Positions 25,216 through 32,611 of a stretch of 45,150 nt of DNA are shown here, one piece after another. The stretch lies in NCBI GenBank assembly GCA_030602785.1, contig JAUVZB010000001.1:127843-172992 (forward strand), given 5' to 3'. The notes beneath the pieces are model-generated. The model was given only the letters and a program-made list of their open reading frames with translations, was not told where the DNA came from and did not search any database. Origin of the DNA: Dehalococcoidia bacterium (lineage in GTDB: Bacteria > Chloroflexota > Dehalococcoidia > GIF9 > AB-539-J10). The translations under genes were made by a program, and so were the position numbers. Numbering within the stretch: the stretch's first letter is position 1; each line of letters starts with the position of its first letter.

Positions 25216-25977
25216 ATGCAACTAATCAATAGAGTCGCACTCGTTACCGGTGGCAGCAGAGGCATAGGGCGAGCAATCGCCTTGGCTCTTGCACAAGAGG
25301 GAGCCGATGTAGCCGTGAACTTCCACCGGGCGGAGGCGGAAGCCGAGCAAGTTGTGGGCAAAATCAGAGAGATGGGGCGGAAAGCGGTCGCCGTTCAGGC
25401 AGATGTCGCTATTCTCGAAGACGTTCAGCGGATGGTCGCAGCCACCGTAGATGAGTTCGGCAGAATCGATATCCTGGTCAACAACTCCGGCTGGGTCAAA
25501 GCGACACCTTTCTTGGAAATGAGCCTTGAAGAATGGGATCGCGGTATAGCGGTAAACCTTCGTGGTGTCTTCTTGTGTGGTCAAGCCGTAGCCCGGTTCA
25601 TGGTTCAAAACGGAATCCGAGGAAAGATCATCAACATCGGTTCAGTCTTGGGATTCACTCCTTTGCCGGGCCGGGCACACTATGGCCCGGCCAAAGCTGG
25701 GGTGCATAGCCTCACGAAGATCATGGCTCATGAGTTGGGCCCCTATGGAATAGTTGTTAACGGTATTGCCCCGGGCACTGTGGACACAGACATGATGGCC
25801 CAATTCTACGAGCCAGCGGGAAACAAGGAGGTCTTTGCCGAATCTATTCCGGTGGGCCATATCGGCCTGCCGGAAGAGATTGCTCCTATTGCTGTTCTGC
25901 TGGCTAGCGATCAGGCTAGTTTCATTGCAGGAACAATGATCCTGGTCGACGGCGGCATGCTGGCCTGCCTGCACTAA
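25216..25977 (+). CDS. Short-chain dehydrogenase/reductase, FabG-like
   Basis: The 253-residue SDR has the cofactor motif TGGSRGIG near the N-terminus, NNSG (family NNAG) after strand 4, and the catalytic Ser and YxxxK in NIGSVLGF and HYGPAKAG. The C-terminus GTMILVDGGM is typical of classical SDRs such as FabG. The residues after strand 2 (NFHRAEAE) suggest NADP or NAD preference cannot be set safely. The ATG at 25216 follows AAAGGA. In this operon it probably oxidises or reduces a hydroxy or keto intermediate of the catabolised substrate. Confidence 0.88.
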   Translation: MQLINRVALVTGGSRGIGRAIALALAQEGADVAVNFHRAEAEAEQVVGKIREMGRKAVAVQADVAILEDVQRMVAATVDEFGRIDILVNNSGWVKATPFLEMSLEEWDRGIAVNLRGVFLCGQAVARFMVQNGIRGKIINIGSVLGFTPLPGRAHYGPAKAGVHSLTKIMAHELGPYGIVVNGIAPGTVDTDMMAQFYEPAGNKEVFAESIPVGHIGLPEEIAPIAVLLASDQASFIAGTMILVDGGMLACLH

Positions 25978-26081
25978 GAACTTCAAGGAGATGCGCTGGG
26001 ACAGCAAGACCAGTATCTCAGACGGACAATGACTATCTGGACTAAGCCTCGATCAGATCGCTCGAGGTTCATCTGATTTGT

Positions 26082-26924
26082 TTGAAGAGACTTGAGCCCC
26101 GGAGAGTAGCTGAAATGGTTCAAAACGGATGGCAACATACTCTGGACATGGCCGCCCTATCACCAGCCAAGTTCCGTGAGATCGCAGCAGATGGTGGCTG
26201 GACCGATACTACTGATGACATTTGCTACGGCTACGCACAGGCCAACCTTGTAGCTGTGCCGGAAGCAAATGCCCTGGAATTCATGCTGTTTTGCTTCCAC
26301 AATCAGCGTGCTTGCCCCATGCTAGATGTTACTGAGCCTGGGAGTCCGCACCCGCTGATGGTCGCACCGCAAGCGGACTTGCGTCACGACCTGCCGCAGT
26401 ACCGTATCTGGAAGGATGGACAGGTGGTGGCTGAACCTGTGGATGCCACCGTCTATTGGCGCGATGACCTGGTTTCCTTCCTGCTGGGTTGCAGCCAGAC
26501 CTTTGAGCAAAGCCTCAAGGCAGCAGGCGTCCAATTCCGCCGTCTCGGGTGTTTCACTTCCACTATACAGTGTACACCGGTAGGCAGTTTCAAGGGGGGC
26601 ATAGCGGTTTCGGGGCGGCTGTTCCAGGGAATGCAAGATGTCATGCGCGCTATTCAAATCTCGTCACGTCTTCCATCGGCGCACGGTGCACCCTTGCACA
26701 TAGGTGATCCGCGAACGATAGGGATCGAAGACATGAGCAAACCGGATCTCGTTGCCTATCCGAAAGCCGTAATCGCGGAAGCTGATGAAACGGCGCTCTG
26801 GTGGGCCTGTGGCATAACACCACAGACTGTTGCCAGGGCAGCCAGGTTGCCGTACATGATCACTCACTATCCCGGCAAGATGTTCATTACTGACAGATTG
26901 AGCGAGCAGTTCGCAGTGCTCTAG
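26082..26924 (+). CDS. DUF1445 putative hydro-lyase (D-glutamate cyclase-like)
   Basis: The 280-residue protein matches the DUF1445/YcsI family. The family core is visible in GYAQANLVAVPEANALEFML, CPMLDVTEPG, LPQYRIWKDG, WRDDLVSFLLGCSQTFE, SAHGAPLHIGDPRTIGI and WACGITPQTVA, with MITHYPGKMFITD at the end. Members are annotated as hydro-lyases, and the mammalian relative DGLUCY is a D-glutamate cyclase. The bacterial reaction is mostly unknown. Start TTG 26082 lacks a good ribosome-binding site; internal ATG 26115 is possible but would cut into conserved sequence little. It lies in the island's catabolic series and could dehydrate or cyclise an acid intermediate. Confidence 0.82.
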   Translation: MKRLEPRRVAEMVQNGWQHTLDMAALSPAKFREIAADGGWTDTTDDICYGYAQANLVAVPEANALEFMLFCFHNQRACPMLDVTEPGSPHPLMVAPQADLRHDLPQYRIWKDGQVVAEPVDATVYWRDDLVSFLLGCSQTFEQSLKAAGVQFRRLGCFTSTIQCTPVGSFKGGIAVSGRLFQGMQDVMRAIQISSRLPSAHGAPLHIGDPRTIGIEDMSKPDLVAYPKAVIAEADETALWWACGITPQTVARAARLPYMITHYPGKMFITDRLSEQFAVL

Positions 26925-27000
26925 CCACTGACATGCTTCTGCACAAGGGGGCGAGAGCGTTGCTCCAGTTTAGTCTATGGATTACGTAAGGGGGAGGACA

Positions 27001-27987
27001 ATGACTCAGGAAATCTACGAAGCCGCGCTGGAGGAGGATAACCTCAACAAGTGCAGGGGGCACATACACACCAAGTTTGCGTACGGATCCACAGAGCCAG
27101 AAGAGTCGCGCCTACTTGCCCCGTTGTTCGAGATCGGTCGTGTCTGGGCGCTGATGGATGGTGCGATAGACACGCATGTGCACAGCGGTCCGGATGCCTA
27201 CAACACAAGGCTGTACGACGAGATGGAAATGGCAATCCAGGCATGTCAGGCTCATATGAAAGCCGTCGTGTTCAAGTGTCATTCCACTCCAAGTGCACGG
27301 TCTGCAGCAATCGTGCAACCCATGGTCAACAAGTGGGCTGATGAACACGGTCTGCCGAGAGTCGATGTTTTCGGTGGGGTTGTGCTCAACTATTCGGTTG
27401 GTGGTCTGAATCCCGAGGCGGTCAGCGTCAGCTACAGGGTCGGAGGCAAGGTGGTATGGCTGCCCAACATGGATGCTTCTTTTCATCGCAAAGTATTCGG
27501 GCAAGAGGGTGGAATCGAAGTACTCGACGAGAACGACAGACTTGTACCGGAGTTGATGGAAATCCTCGCAATGGTCAAAGAGGGTGACATGATGCTGTCG
27601 ATTTGTCACCAGAGCACAAAAGAGAGGTTCGCGATAGTCGATGGAGCTCACAGGATGGGCATCGAGCGTGTTGAGATTATCCATCCCACGCAGATGGTGT
27701 CCAAGATGACCGTCGAGCAAATGAAGACTGCCGCCGACAAGGGCGCGTATATTAGCTTCTACTGCGTCGATTTCGCGCCAGACCAATGGTCTTGGGAAGT
27801 CTTCCTGGAGGCAATCAAGGTTGTGGGTCCCGACCGTCTTGTTGCAGGCACGGACGCTGGTCACTTCGCCCTGCCAATGCCTGCCGACGCAATGCGGAGG
27901 TTCATCACCGAGATGTTGCTGCATGGGGTGTCCGAAGCAGACATCGAGAAGATGGTCAAGAGGAATCCGTCGAATCTTCTCTACTGA
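27001..27987 (+). CDS. DUF6282-type amidohydrolase-like protein
   Basis: The 328-residue protein has the metal-binding motif AIDTHVHSGPD near residue 50, FKCHSTPS, SICHQST, IIHPTQMV and AGTDAGHFALP in the order of TIM-barrel amidohydrolases. The DTHVHSGPD motif is typical of the DUF6282 group, for which no substrate is established. Metal ligands appear complete. The ATG at 27001 follows AGGGGGAGG closely; a longer frame starts at 26977. About 50 residues precede the first metal motif, longer than in many relatives. In this operon a ring-opening or decarboxylating hydrolase of the imported acid is plausible. Confidence 0.75.
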   Translation: MTQEIYEAALEEDNLNKCRGHIHTKFAYGSTEPEESRLLAPLFEIGRVWALMDGAIDTHVHSGPDAYNTRLYDEMEMAIQACQAHMKAVVFKCHSTPSARSAAIVQPMVNKWADEHGLPRVDVFGGVVLNYSVGGLNPEAVSVSYRVGGKVVWLPNMDASFHRKVFGQEGGIEVLDENDRLVPELMEILAMVKEGDMMLSICHQSTKERFAIVDGAHRMGIERVEIIHPTQMVSKMTVEQMKTAADKGAYISFYCVDFAPDQWSWEVFLEAIKVVGPDRLVAGTDAGHFALPMPADAMRRFITEMLLHGVSEADIEKMVKRNPSNLLY

Positions 27988-28127
27988 CGGGTGTGTTGCT
28001 TCCGAGACGCGTTGGACTTGATCATACTGGGTGCTGTCACTATGACTTGGCCTAGATACAAGGCTTGCAGCCAGACTGTCCGGTTTGACTTCGTCCTTGC
28101 CGGATACGCTTGCTTGCGGCGCGTTGA

Positions 28128-28226
28128 CTAGGAGTGTGTCCGAGTAATCCCTGAGTCAAAGCTAGAGCAACCTAAGAATCGGGGGCATTTAGCTTCAGGC
28201 AAAACATTACTCCGACAGGCTCCTAG
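28128..28226. mobile_element. Miniature inverted-repeat element, 99 bp
   Basis: The ends are CTAGGAGTGTGTCCGAGTAAT (28128-28148) and, inverted at 28206-28226, CTAGGAGCCTGTCGGAGTAAT, matching at 18 of 21 positions. The interior of 57 bases codes for nothing. The outer CTAG may be a palindromic target. It looks like a MITE or the collapsed remains of an insertion sequence in the gap between the amidohydrolase and the PLP enzyme genes. Confidence 0.6.
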
Positions 28227-28320
28227 TAGACCTCAACGCACAATAGTGCCTAGGTCGAAGATGTAGTTTCTGCGCACAGGCACTACGTCCGTCTCGATTG
28301 CGGACGTGTTGGAGGTTTTA

Positions 28321-29526
28321 ATGAGCGTGTATGACCAGTTCGGTGTAGTTCCAATCATAAACGTCGCCGGCGCGATGACACGTTATGGTGGCGCTCTGGT
28401 GGACCCACAGATAGAGACCGCAATGGTGCTAGCTGGAAGGGAATCCGTGCGACTGGACGAGCTGGAGGCTGCAGCAAGCAGGATGATATCGCGCCTGACG
28501 CACGCCGAGGGGGGCATCGTGACTTGTGGGGCGAGCGCAGCGTTGACTCTTGGAGTCGCGGCCTGCATAGCGAAACTCGATGTGTCGATCATGAATCGGT
28601 TGCCGAACACGTGTGGATTGCCGGACGAGGTGGTCATGCCTTGGCACCAGATATCGGGCTACGACCATTCGATATTGGCTGCGGGGGGGAAGCTCATAGG
28701 CGTTGGCACGCCGAACGATACGTCGCCTCCTCACGTAGTCAGTCCGATCTCGTGGCGTCAGATTGAGGCTGCGATCACGACGCGTACGGCAGCTATTGCC
28801 TATGCTGCGCGTCCTTCAGCACATCCCAGACTTGAAGACATCGTCTCGCTAGCACATCGGAGAGGGTTGCCGGTGATTGTTGATGCGGCTGCAGAGGTTC
28901 CTCCCCTCCACAACCTTCACCGGTTCGTCGACATCGGTGCTGACTTGGTCTCCCTTAGCGGAGGCAAAGGTATCAGAGGACCCCAAGCGAGCGGCATCCT
29001 ATGTGGGCGAGCCGATTTGGTCTCTTCGGCGTTACTGCAGATGCTGGACATGGCAGGCGAACCCTATGAAGACTGGGATCCTCGACGAGAGCTCATCCCC
29101 AAAGACCAGCTGTGCGACAGGCCCCTGCATGGTATCGGCAGGGGGATGAAAGTGACCAAGGAAGCCGTTGTTGGTCTTCTGACGGCGCTCGCGTCTTGTA
29201 CCGAAGAGCACTTGGAGGCAATCCTAATGGAACGTCGCGAGGTTCTAAGCAGTATTGCCGATTGTCTTGAAGGCGTTCCCGGCCTTCGAACTCGAATTGA
29301 CGAACCTTCGGGCCGGTATCCGCTTCTGGAATTGGCGATCGACGCCTCAGTTGCCGGCAAGAGCGCCAAGCAGATCACAACCTGCCTGCGTCACGGTCGG
29401 CCCATCATCTATGTCGATGAGAGCCGTGTTGAGGATGGAGTCATAGGTGTTGACTCGCTCAATGTCGATCGGGACATAGCCGAGCTTGTGCGTCACAGGC
29501 TGCGTGAGGTGGTTGCGACAAGTTAG
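28321..29526 (+). CDS. SelA-like PLP-dependent enzyme
   Basis: The 401-residue protein belongs to the fold-type I branch that holds SelA, YhfS and D-glucosaminate-6-phosphate ammonia-lyase. The N-terminus VVPIINVAGAMTRYGGALV and the PLP-lysine region SLSGGKGIRGPQASG are diagnostic. IVDAAAEVPPLHN supplies the Asp that pairs with the pyridine nitrogen. It lacks the N-terminal tRNA-binding domain of true SelA, so it should act on small molecules, probably as an ammonia-lyase, aldolase or racemase. The ATG at 28321 has GGAGG 7 bases upstream. A RidA-family gene follows, which fits an enzyme that releases enamine or imine intermediates. Confidence 0.8.
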   Translation: MSVYDQFGVVPIINVAGAMTRYGGALVDPQIETAMVLAGRESVRLDELEAAASRMISRLTHAEGGIVTCGASAALTLGVAACIAKLDVSIMNRLPNTCGLPDEVVMPWHQISGYDHSILAAGGKLIGVGTPNDTSPPHVVSPISWRQIEAAITTRTAAIAYAARPSAHPRLEDIVSLAHRRGLPVIVDAAAEVPPLHNLHRFVDIGADLVSLSGGKGIRGPQASGILCGRADLVSSALLQMLDMAGEPYEDWDPRRELIPKDQLCDRPLHGIGRGMKVTKEAVVGLLTALASCTEEHLEAILMERREVLSSIADCLEGVPGLRTRIDEPSGRYPLLELAIDASVAGKSAKQITTCLRHGRPIIYVDESRVEDGVIGVDSLNVDRDIAELVRHRLREVVATS

Positions 29527-29653
29527 TTGGGCCGCTTCAGAATGTCGCATGGCCACCTACACAAGGACGCAACAAGCTGGAGACCGTTTGTAGCCTGGTT
29601 TGGGCATGATTGATTCAGTCGGGGCGACCGCGGAGATAACGAAGGAGATTCGG

Positions 29654-30112
29654 ATGATTGTTGAACAGACACTGGCGAGTCTTGGTATGAGACTTCCTGC
29701 ACAGTCGAGCCCAGTGGCGAACTACGTTCCAGCGGTTCGGGTTGGAGACCTGGTCTTTGTCTCTGGGCACGGGCCGTGGGACGATGGTACGACAGCAATG
29801 CGAGGAAGGGTGGGCGCCGAATTGACCATCGATGACGGCTACCAGGTCGCGCGCAACGTAGCCCTGAACTGCCTTGCGTCGGTGAGGACGGTTTTGGGGG
29901 ATCTTGACAAAATTCGACGATTCGTGAAGGTGTTCGGTATGGTCAATTGCACAGAAGCCTTTCGGGACCATCCGAAAGTCATGAATGGGTGCTCCGACTT
30001 ATTGATCGAAATCTTCGGGTCCGCGGGAAAGCACGCTCGATCCGCAGTTGGCATGCAGTCGCTACCGTGTGGCATACCGGTTGAGATTGAGATGATTCTT
30101 GAGGTCAATTGA
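29654..30112 (+). CDS. RidA family protein (YjgF/YER057c/UK114)
   Basis: The 152-residue protein matches the RidA fold: VRVGDLVFVSGHGPWDD at the N-terminal half and KHARSAVGMQSLPCGIPVEIE at the end. The Arg in ARSAVG is the position of the catalytic Arg that anchors the 2-imino acid carboxylate in RidA. These proteins speed hydrolysis of reactive enamines made by PLP enzymes. The ATG at 29654 follows AAGGAG; a longer frame begins at 29606. It directly follows the SelA-like gene, a functional pairing seen in PLP-lyase pathways. The N-terminal extension of about 20 residues is typical of longer subfamilies. Confidence 0.85.
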   Translation: MIVEQTLASLGMRLPAQSSPVANYVPAVRVGDLVFVSGHGPWDDGTTAMRGRVGAELTIDDGYQVARNVALNCLASVRTVLGDLDKIRRFVKVFGMVNCTEAFRDHPKVMNGCSDLLIEIFGSAGKHARSAVGMQSLPCGIPVEIEMILEVN

Positions 30113-30332
30113 GAAGGGATACGAACTGGCGCCGGGCAAACCGCGCCGTATCGACACATTTCGATTGCTTTGATGGACACGCGAGGCTGGTGCATTTGCG
30201 TGTGCGAGAATCGAAAGAAGGGATATGCCGAGACGGCTGGGGCGAGGTGGCTGCCGAGCTCTCGTGCCTTCCAATCCATGGTCTGTCCTTGTCTTCCCAG
30301 GTGCCATGCCTGAAAGGGTTCAAGCTCGTGGG

Positions 30333-31385
30333 ATGAGAAAGCTACGCAACTGGTTGGGACCGGTGCGACCCCACGCCGCGCGGAGACGCGTTGGCTCAGG
30401 AACAAGGCTCCTTAGACGCGGACTCTTGACTGGAGTCAATGGCGCAGCGGCTGGTCGGCGCAGACAATTGATCCCAGTTCTCGGCGTGCTCGCAAGTCTT
30501 GGAATCCCCTTGCTTGCTGCTGGAATCCCATCTTCAACGTCGGACATGCAGCTCTGGGTGTGGCCGGTGCTTCTCTTCGTATTCTGTTTCGGGATCGGAG
30601 TTGTAGCGCCGTTGACTGGAGTCGGCGGTGGGGTGCTCTACGTACCCCTCGTAAGTGCATTCTTCCCATTCCACATTGACTTCGTCCGTGCCGCGGGCCT
30701 TCTTGTGGCGATGTCTGGCGCTCTGGCCGCAGGACCACATCTGCTCAGATGTGGCCTTGCCGACCTGCGACTTGCCCTACCTGTCTCTCTCATTGCGGCT
30801 TCATCCGCCGTGCTTGGCGCCCACATAGGCCTCGCGTTGGCTACTCATGTTGTGCAACTGTTGTTGGGAGTGCTCGTGATAGTGGTCGCGAGCGTGACTA
30901 TGATGAAGCGGAACTTGGAGACTCCGCTGGTCCAGTCCTATTGTCGATTGGGGACTAGATTGGGACTTGGGGGTCAGTACACGGAACAGACCTCGGGGGC
31001 CAGTGTTGAGTGGAGGACTCATCGGACTGCGCTAGGTCTTCTGTCGTTCGTTCTCGTTGGTCTTGTGGCGGGGATGTTTGGCCTCGGGGCCGGGTGGGCG
31101 AATGTTCCAGTCCTCAATCTGGTGATGGGCGTGCCTTTGAAAGTTGCGACTGGGACAAGCAACTTCCTGATTGCCTACACGGGCGCTTCCGCAGGCTGGG
31201 TATATCTGCATAGGGGGGCATTCCTTCCCTTCATAGTGGTGCCGTCGATTGCCGGACTGATGGCGGGAGCGAGTCTCGGTGCCCGTCTCTTGCCGCAGAC
31301 AAGACCCAGGGTCATCAGAGTGCTTGTCATAGTTGTGCTCTTGTTTGCCGGTGCCAAGATGCTGTTCGAGGGCCTAACGGGATGA
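30333..31385 (+). CDS. TauE/SafE-family membrane exporter
   Basis: The membrane protein of about 350 residues shows the duplicated TauE/SafE pattern. The first half has GIGVVAPLTGVGGGVLYVPLV and the second half has GLVAGMFGLGAGWANVPVLN, each with the conserved Gly-rich loop. About eight hydrophobic helices are present. The family exports sulfite, sulfoacetate or related sulfur compounds, mainly after sulfonate degradation, and this fits an island with sulfate activation and arylsulfotransferase-like genes. The frame opens at 30225 and several ATGs are possible (30306, 30333); none has a strong ribosome-binding site, and a basic N-terminal tail precedes the first helix. Its 3' end overlaps the next gene as ATGA. 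Confidence 0.82.
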   Translation: MRKLRNWLGPVRPHAARRRVGSGTRLLRRGLLTGVNGAAAGRRRQLIPVLGVLASLGIPLLAAGIPSSTSDMQLWVWPVLLFVFCFGIGVVAPLTGVGGGVLYVPLVSAFFPFHIDFVRAAGLLVAMSGALAAGPHLLRCGLADLRLALPVSLIAASSAVLGAHIGLALATHVVQLLLGVLVIVVASVTMMKRNLETPLVQSYCRLGTRLGLGGQYTEQTSGASVEWRTHRTALGLLSFVLVGLVAGMFGLGAGWANVPVLNLVMGVPLKVATGTSNFLIAYTGASAGWVYLHRGAFLPFIVVPSIAGLMAGASLGARLLPQTRPRVIRVLVIVVLLFAGAKMLFEGLTG

Positions 31386-31834
31386 GAAGCAGGCTCGACG
31401 GGAATCGGTCTAGACGTCCCCTGAATAGGATGCGAGCCATTGACCTTGACCCACAGCAGTCGGCACGCTGTGCAACGCTGCTGTTCTATGGTGTGAGGGT
31501 ATCTGGAGCTCTTCTGGTCGTCACGTATACGCTGTATGCCTGCGGCCTTGTCGAGCCCCTCGTGCCGATCTCCGTTCTGTCCTCCAACTGGTCGCTGCCA
31601 GCAAGTCGTTTCATGCAGTCTACTAGCGCGCCAGAAGGGTGGGACTGGGTGAGTGTCGTCGCCAAGGGCGACTATCTCAACATGCTTGGAATCGTGCTGC
31701 TTGGTGGCACCACCATCGCAAGCGTGGTCACTCTTGCCATTGGATACCTTGCAGCGCGTGTTTGGCTTCAGGCTGGATTCTCGATCGCATTGACGCTGGT
31801 TCTTGTCGTGTCGTTTTCCGGTTTGATTCACTAG
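31382..31834 (+). CDS. Small membrane protein linked to TauE/SafE
   Basis: The 150-residue product has three hydrophobic segments (around residues 33-56, 98-124 and 127-148) and a basic N-terminus. Its start overlaps the TauE/SafE stop (ATGA), implying coupled translation and a joint function. DUF1634 proteins often sit next to TauE/SafE genes, and GDYLNMLGIVLLGG resembles their second helix, but the match is loose. It is probably an accessory subunit of the exporter. Confidence 0.65.
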   Translation: MRSRLDGNRSRRPLNRMRAIDLDPQQSARCATLLFYGVRVSGALLVVTYTLYACGLVEPLVPISVLSSNWSLPASRFMQSTSAPEGWDWVSVVAKGDYLNMLGIVLLGGTTIASVVTLAIGYLAARVWLQAGFSIALTLVLVVSFSGLIH

Positions 31835-31879
31835 TTGGGAGGCCGAGTCCCTGATCTGAACTGCGGCACCGTGTCGGTG

Positions 31880-32176
31880 TCACCGGCACGCACTCTAATC
31901 GTCCAGAAGCACATCGGGAGGACATTGGGCCTACGCTATTGACTAGGTTCCCACATACTGCGCCACACGTACGCAGCCAAAAGCCTCAAGCACGGTGCCA
32001 ACCTTGAGCATATTCGGCGCACATTGGGTCACACGGACATCAAGACAACCGAGATATACCTCGGACTAGCGGACAAGGACATCCAAGAGGCGCACAAGTC
32101 GTTCTCTCCCGTCGCCCGCTCCACTACTCACAAGCGAGTATCCGCTGCCCGCTTCGTAGGTCGATCCTCTGCATGA
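31880..32176 (+). pseudogene. Second integrase C-terminal fragment at the right island end
   Basis: Reading in one frame gives LIVQKHIGRTLGL, an in-frame TGA at 31940-31942, then SHILRHTYAAKSLKHGANLE and LGHTDIKTTEIYLGLADKD. The part 31961-32112 aligns without gaps to 12291-12442 of the left integrase at roughly 90 percent identity. Unlike that copy, it keeps the His of the HxLRH motif. The frame runs directly through the attachment core (VARSTTHK) and stops at 32174. It is a relic of another integrase, possibly of an element formerly in tandem. Confidence 0.75.
32107..32134 (+). repeat. Right attachment site (attR) of the island
   Basis: The core TCCCGTCGCCCGCTCCAC repeats the tRNA-Gly 3' end at 11500-11517 exactly. 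The next 10 bases differ at two positions. No tRNA gene surrounds it, as expected for the distal junction. Confidence 0.8.
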
Positions 32177-32268
32177 AACACGCTCTTCGCGCTGCTTCAT
32201 CCGGCTATATTCCCAAGACCGTCACGCATGTTCAACACTGCAGAGCGTGGCGTAGCTGGACATGGTAA
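32173..32268 (+). pseudogene. N-terminal remnant of a further tyrosine integrase
   Basis: A short frame starting with an ATG at 32173 reads MKHALRAASSGYIPKTVTHVQH before a stop at 32266. It resembles the start of the left integrase (RHTLASAYSPKTVSHVRH). It lies directly outside attR, the same relation that the intact left end has to tRNA-Gly. This suggests a former second integrase gene downstream of the att site. Confidence 0.5.
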
Positions 32269-32342
32269 ATTTCGGACCGCCGGAGACAGTGCCAGCGAAG
32301 TTCTAGAGTCGCTGCTTCTACCAGCACAACCCTTCGGCCACC

Positions 32343-32611
32343 CTTATGCGGACTTCAAGGGAAGAAGACTCGCAGTTGGGGGAAATCGTGGCAGCCAAGC
32401 TCAACAAGGCCGATGGAGCGACGCAGAAGGACAGCCGTTCCATGACGTGGTGGCGGATAGTGCCTTCCTGCAGAGCCTGAAGCGCTCGCTAGCGGCGGGC
32501 GTCGGGCTCACAGAGATTGACGTGCACATCAACGACTCGACGTTCGCCGACGAATGCGTAAATCTGTTGCTGGGGCTTATCTCTCGAGAAACAAAAGGGA
32601 GCAGACATTGA
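32343..32611 (+). pseudogene. Decayed Tm-1-like ATP-binding protein (UPF0261)
   Basis: One frame gives LMRTSREEDSQLGEIVAAKLNKA, which follows the late part of UPF0261 proteins (RTxxEE...LGxxIAxKLN). The sequence then shifts frame and continues RWSDAEGQPFHDVVADSAFL and TEIDVHINDSTFADECVNLL to a stop at 32609-32611, the standard C-terminus. About ten residues around the shift and the whole N-terminal two thirds are missing. UPF0261 genes are commonly followed by a PEP-hydrolase-family gene, as here. The loss of the 5' part probably came from the integration history next door. Confidence 0.72.

Larger units (their letters stand above)
11500..32134 (+). mobile_element. Integrative genomic island in tRNA-Gly(CCC), about 20.6 kb
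   Basis: The segment is bounded by direct repeats at 11500-11527 and 32107-32134. It starts with an integrase gene 32 bases after the tRNA and ends with a second integrase 3' fragment at the far repeat. The cargo is metabolic: sulfate activation, sulfatase, TRAP uptake, arylsulfotransferase-like proteins, several hydrolases and oxidoreductases, a PLP enzyme with RidA, and a TauE/SafE exporter. Base composition looks less G+C-rich than the flanks by eye, and most island genes have SD sites whereas many flanking genes look leaderless. The integrase copies are both broken, so the island is probably fixed. Confidence 0.75.
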
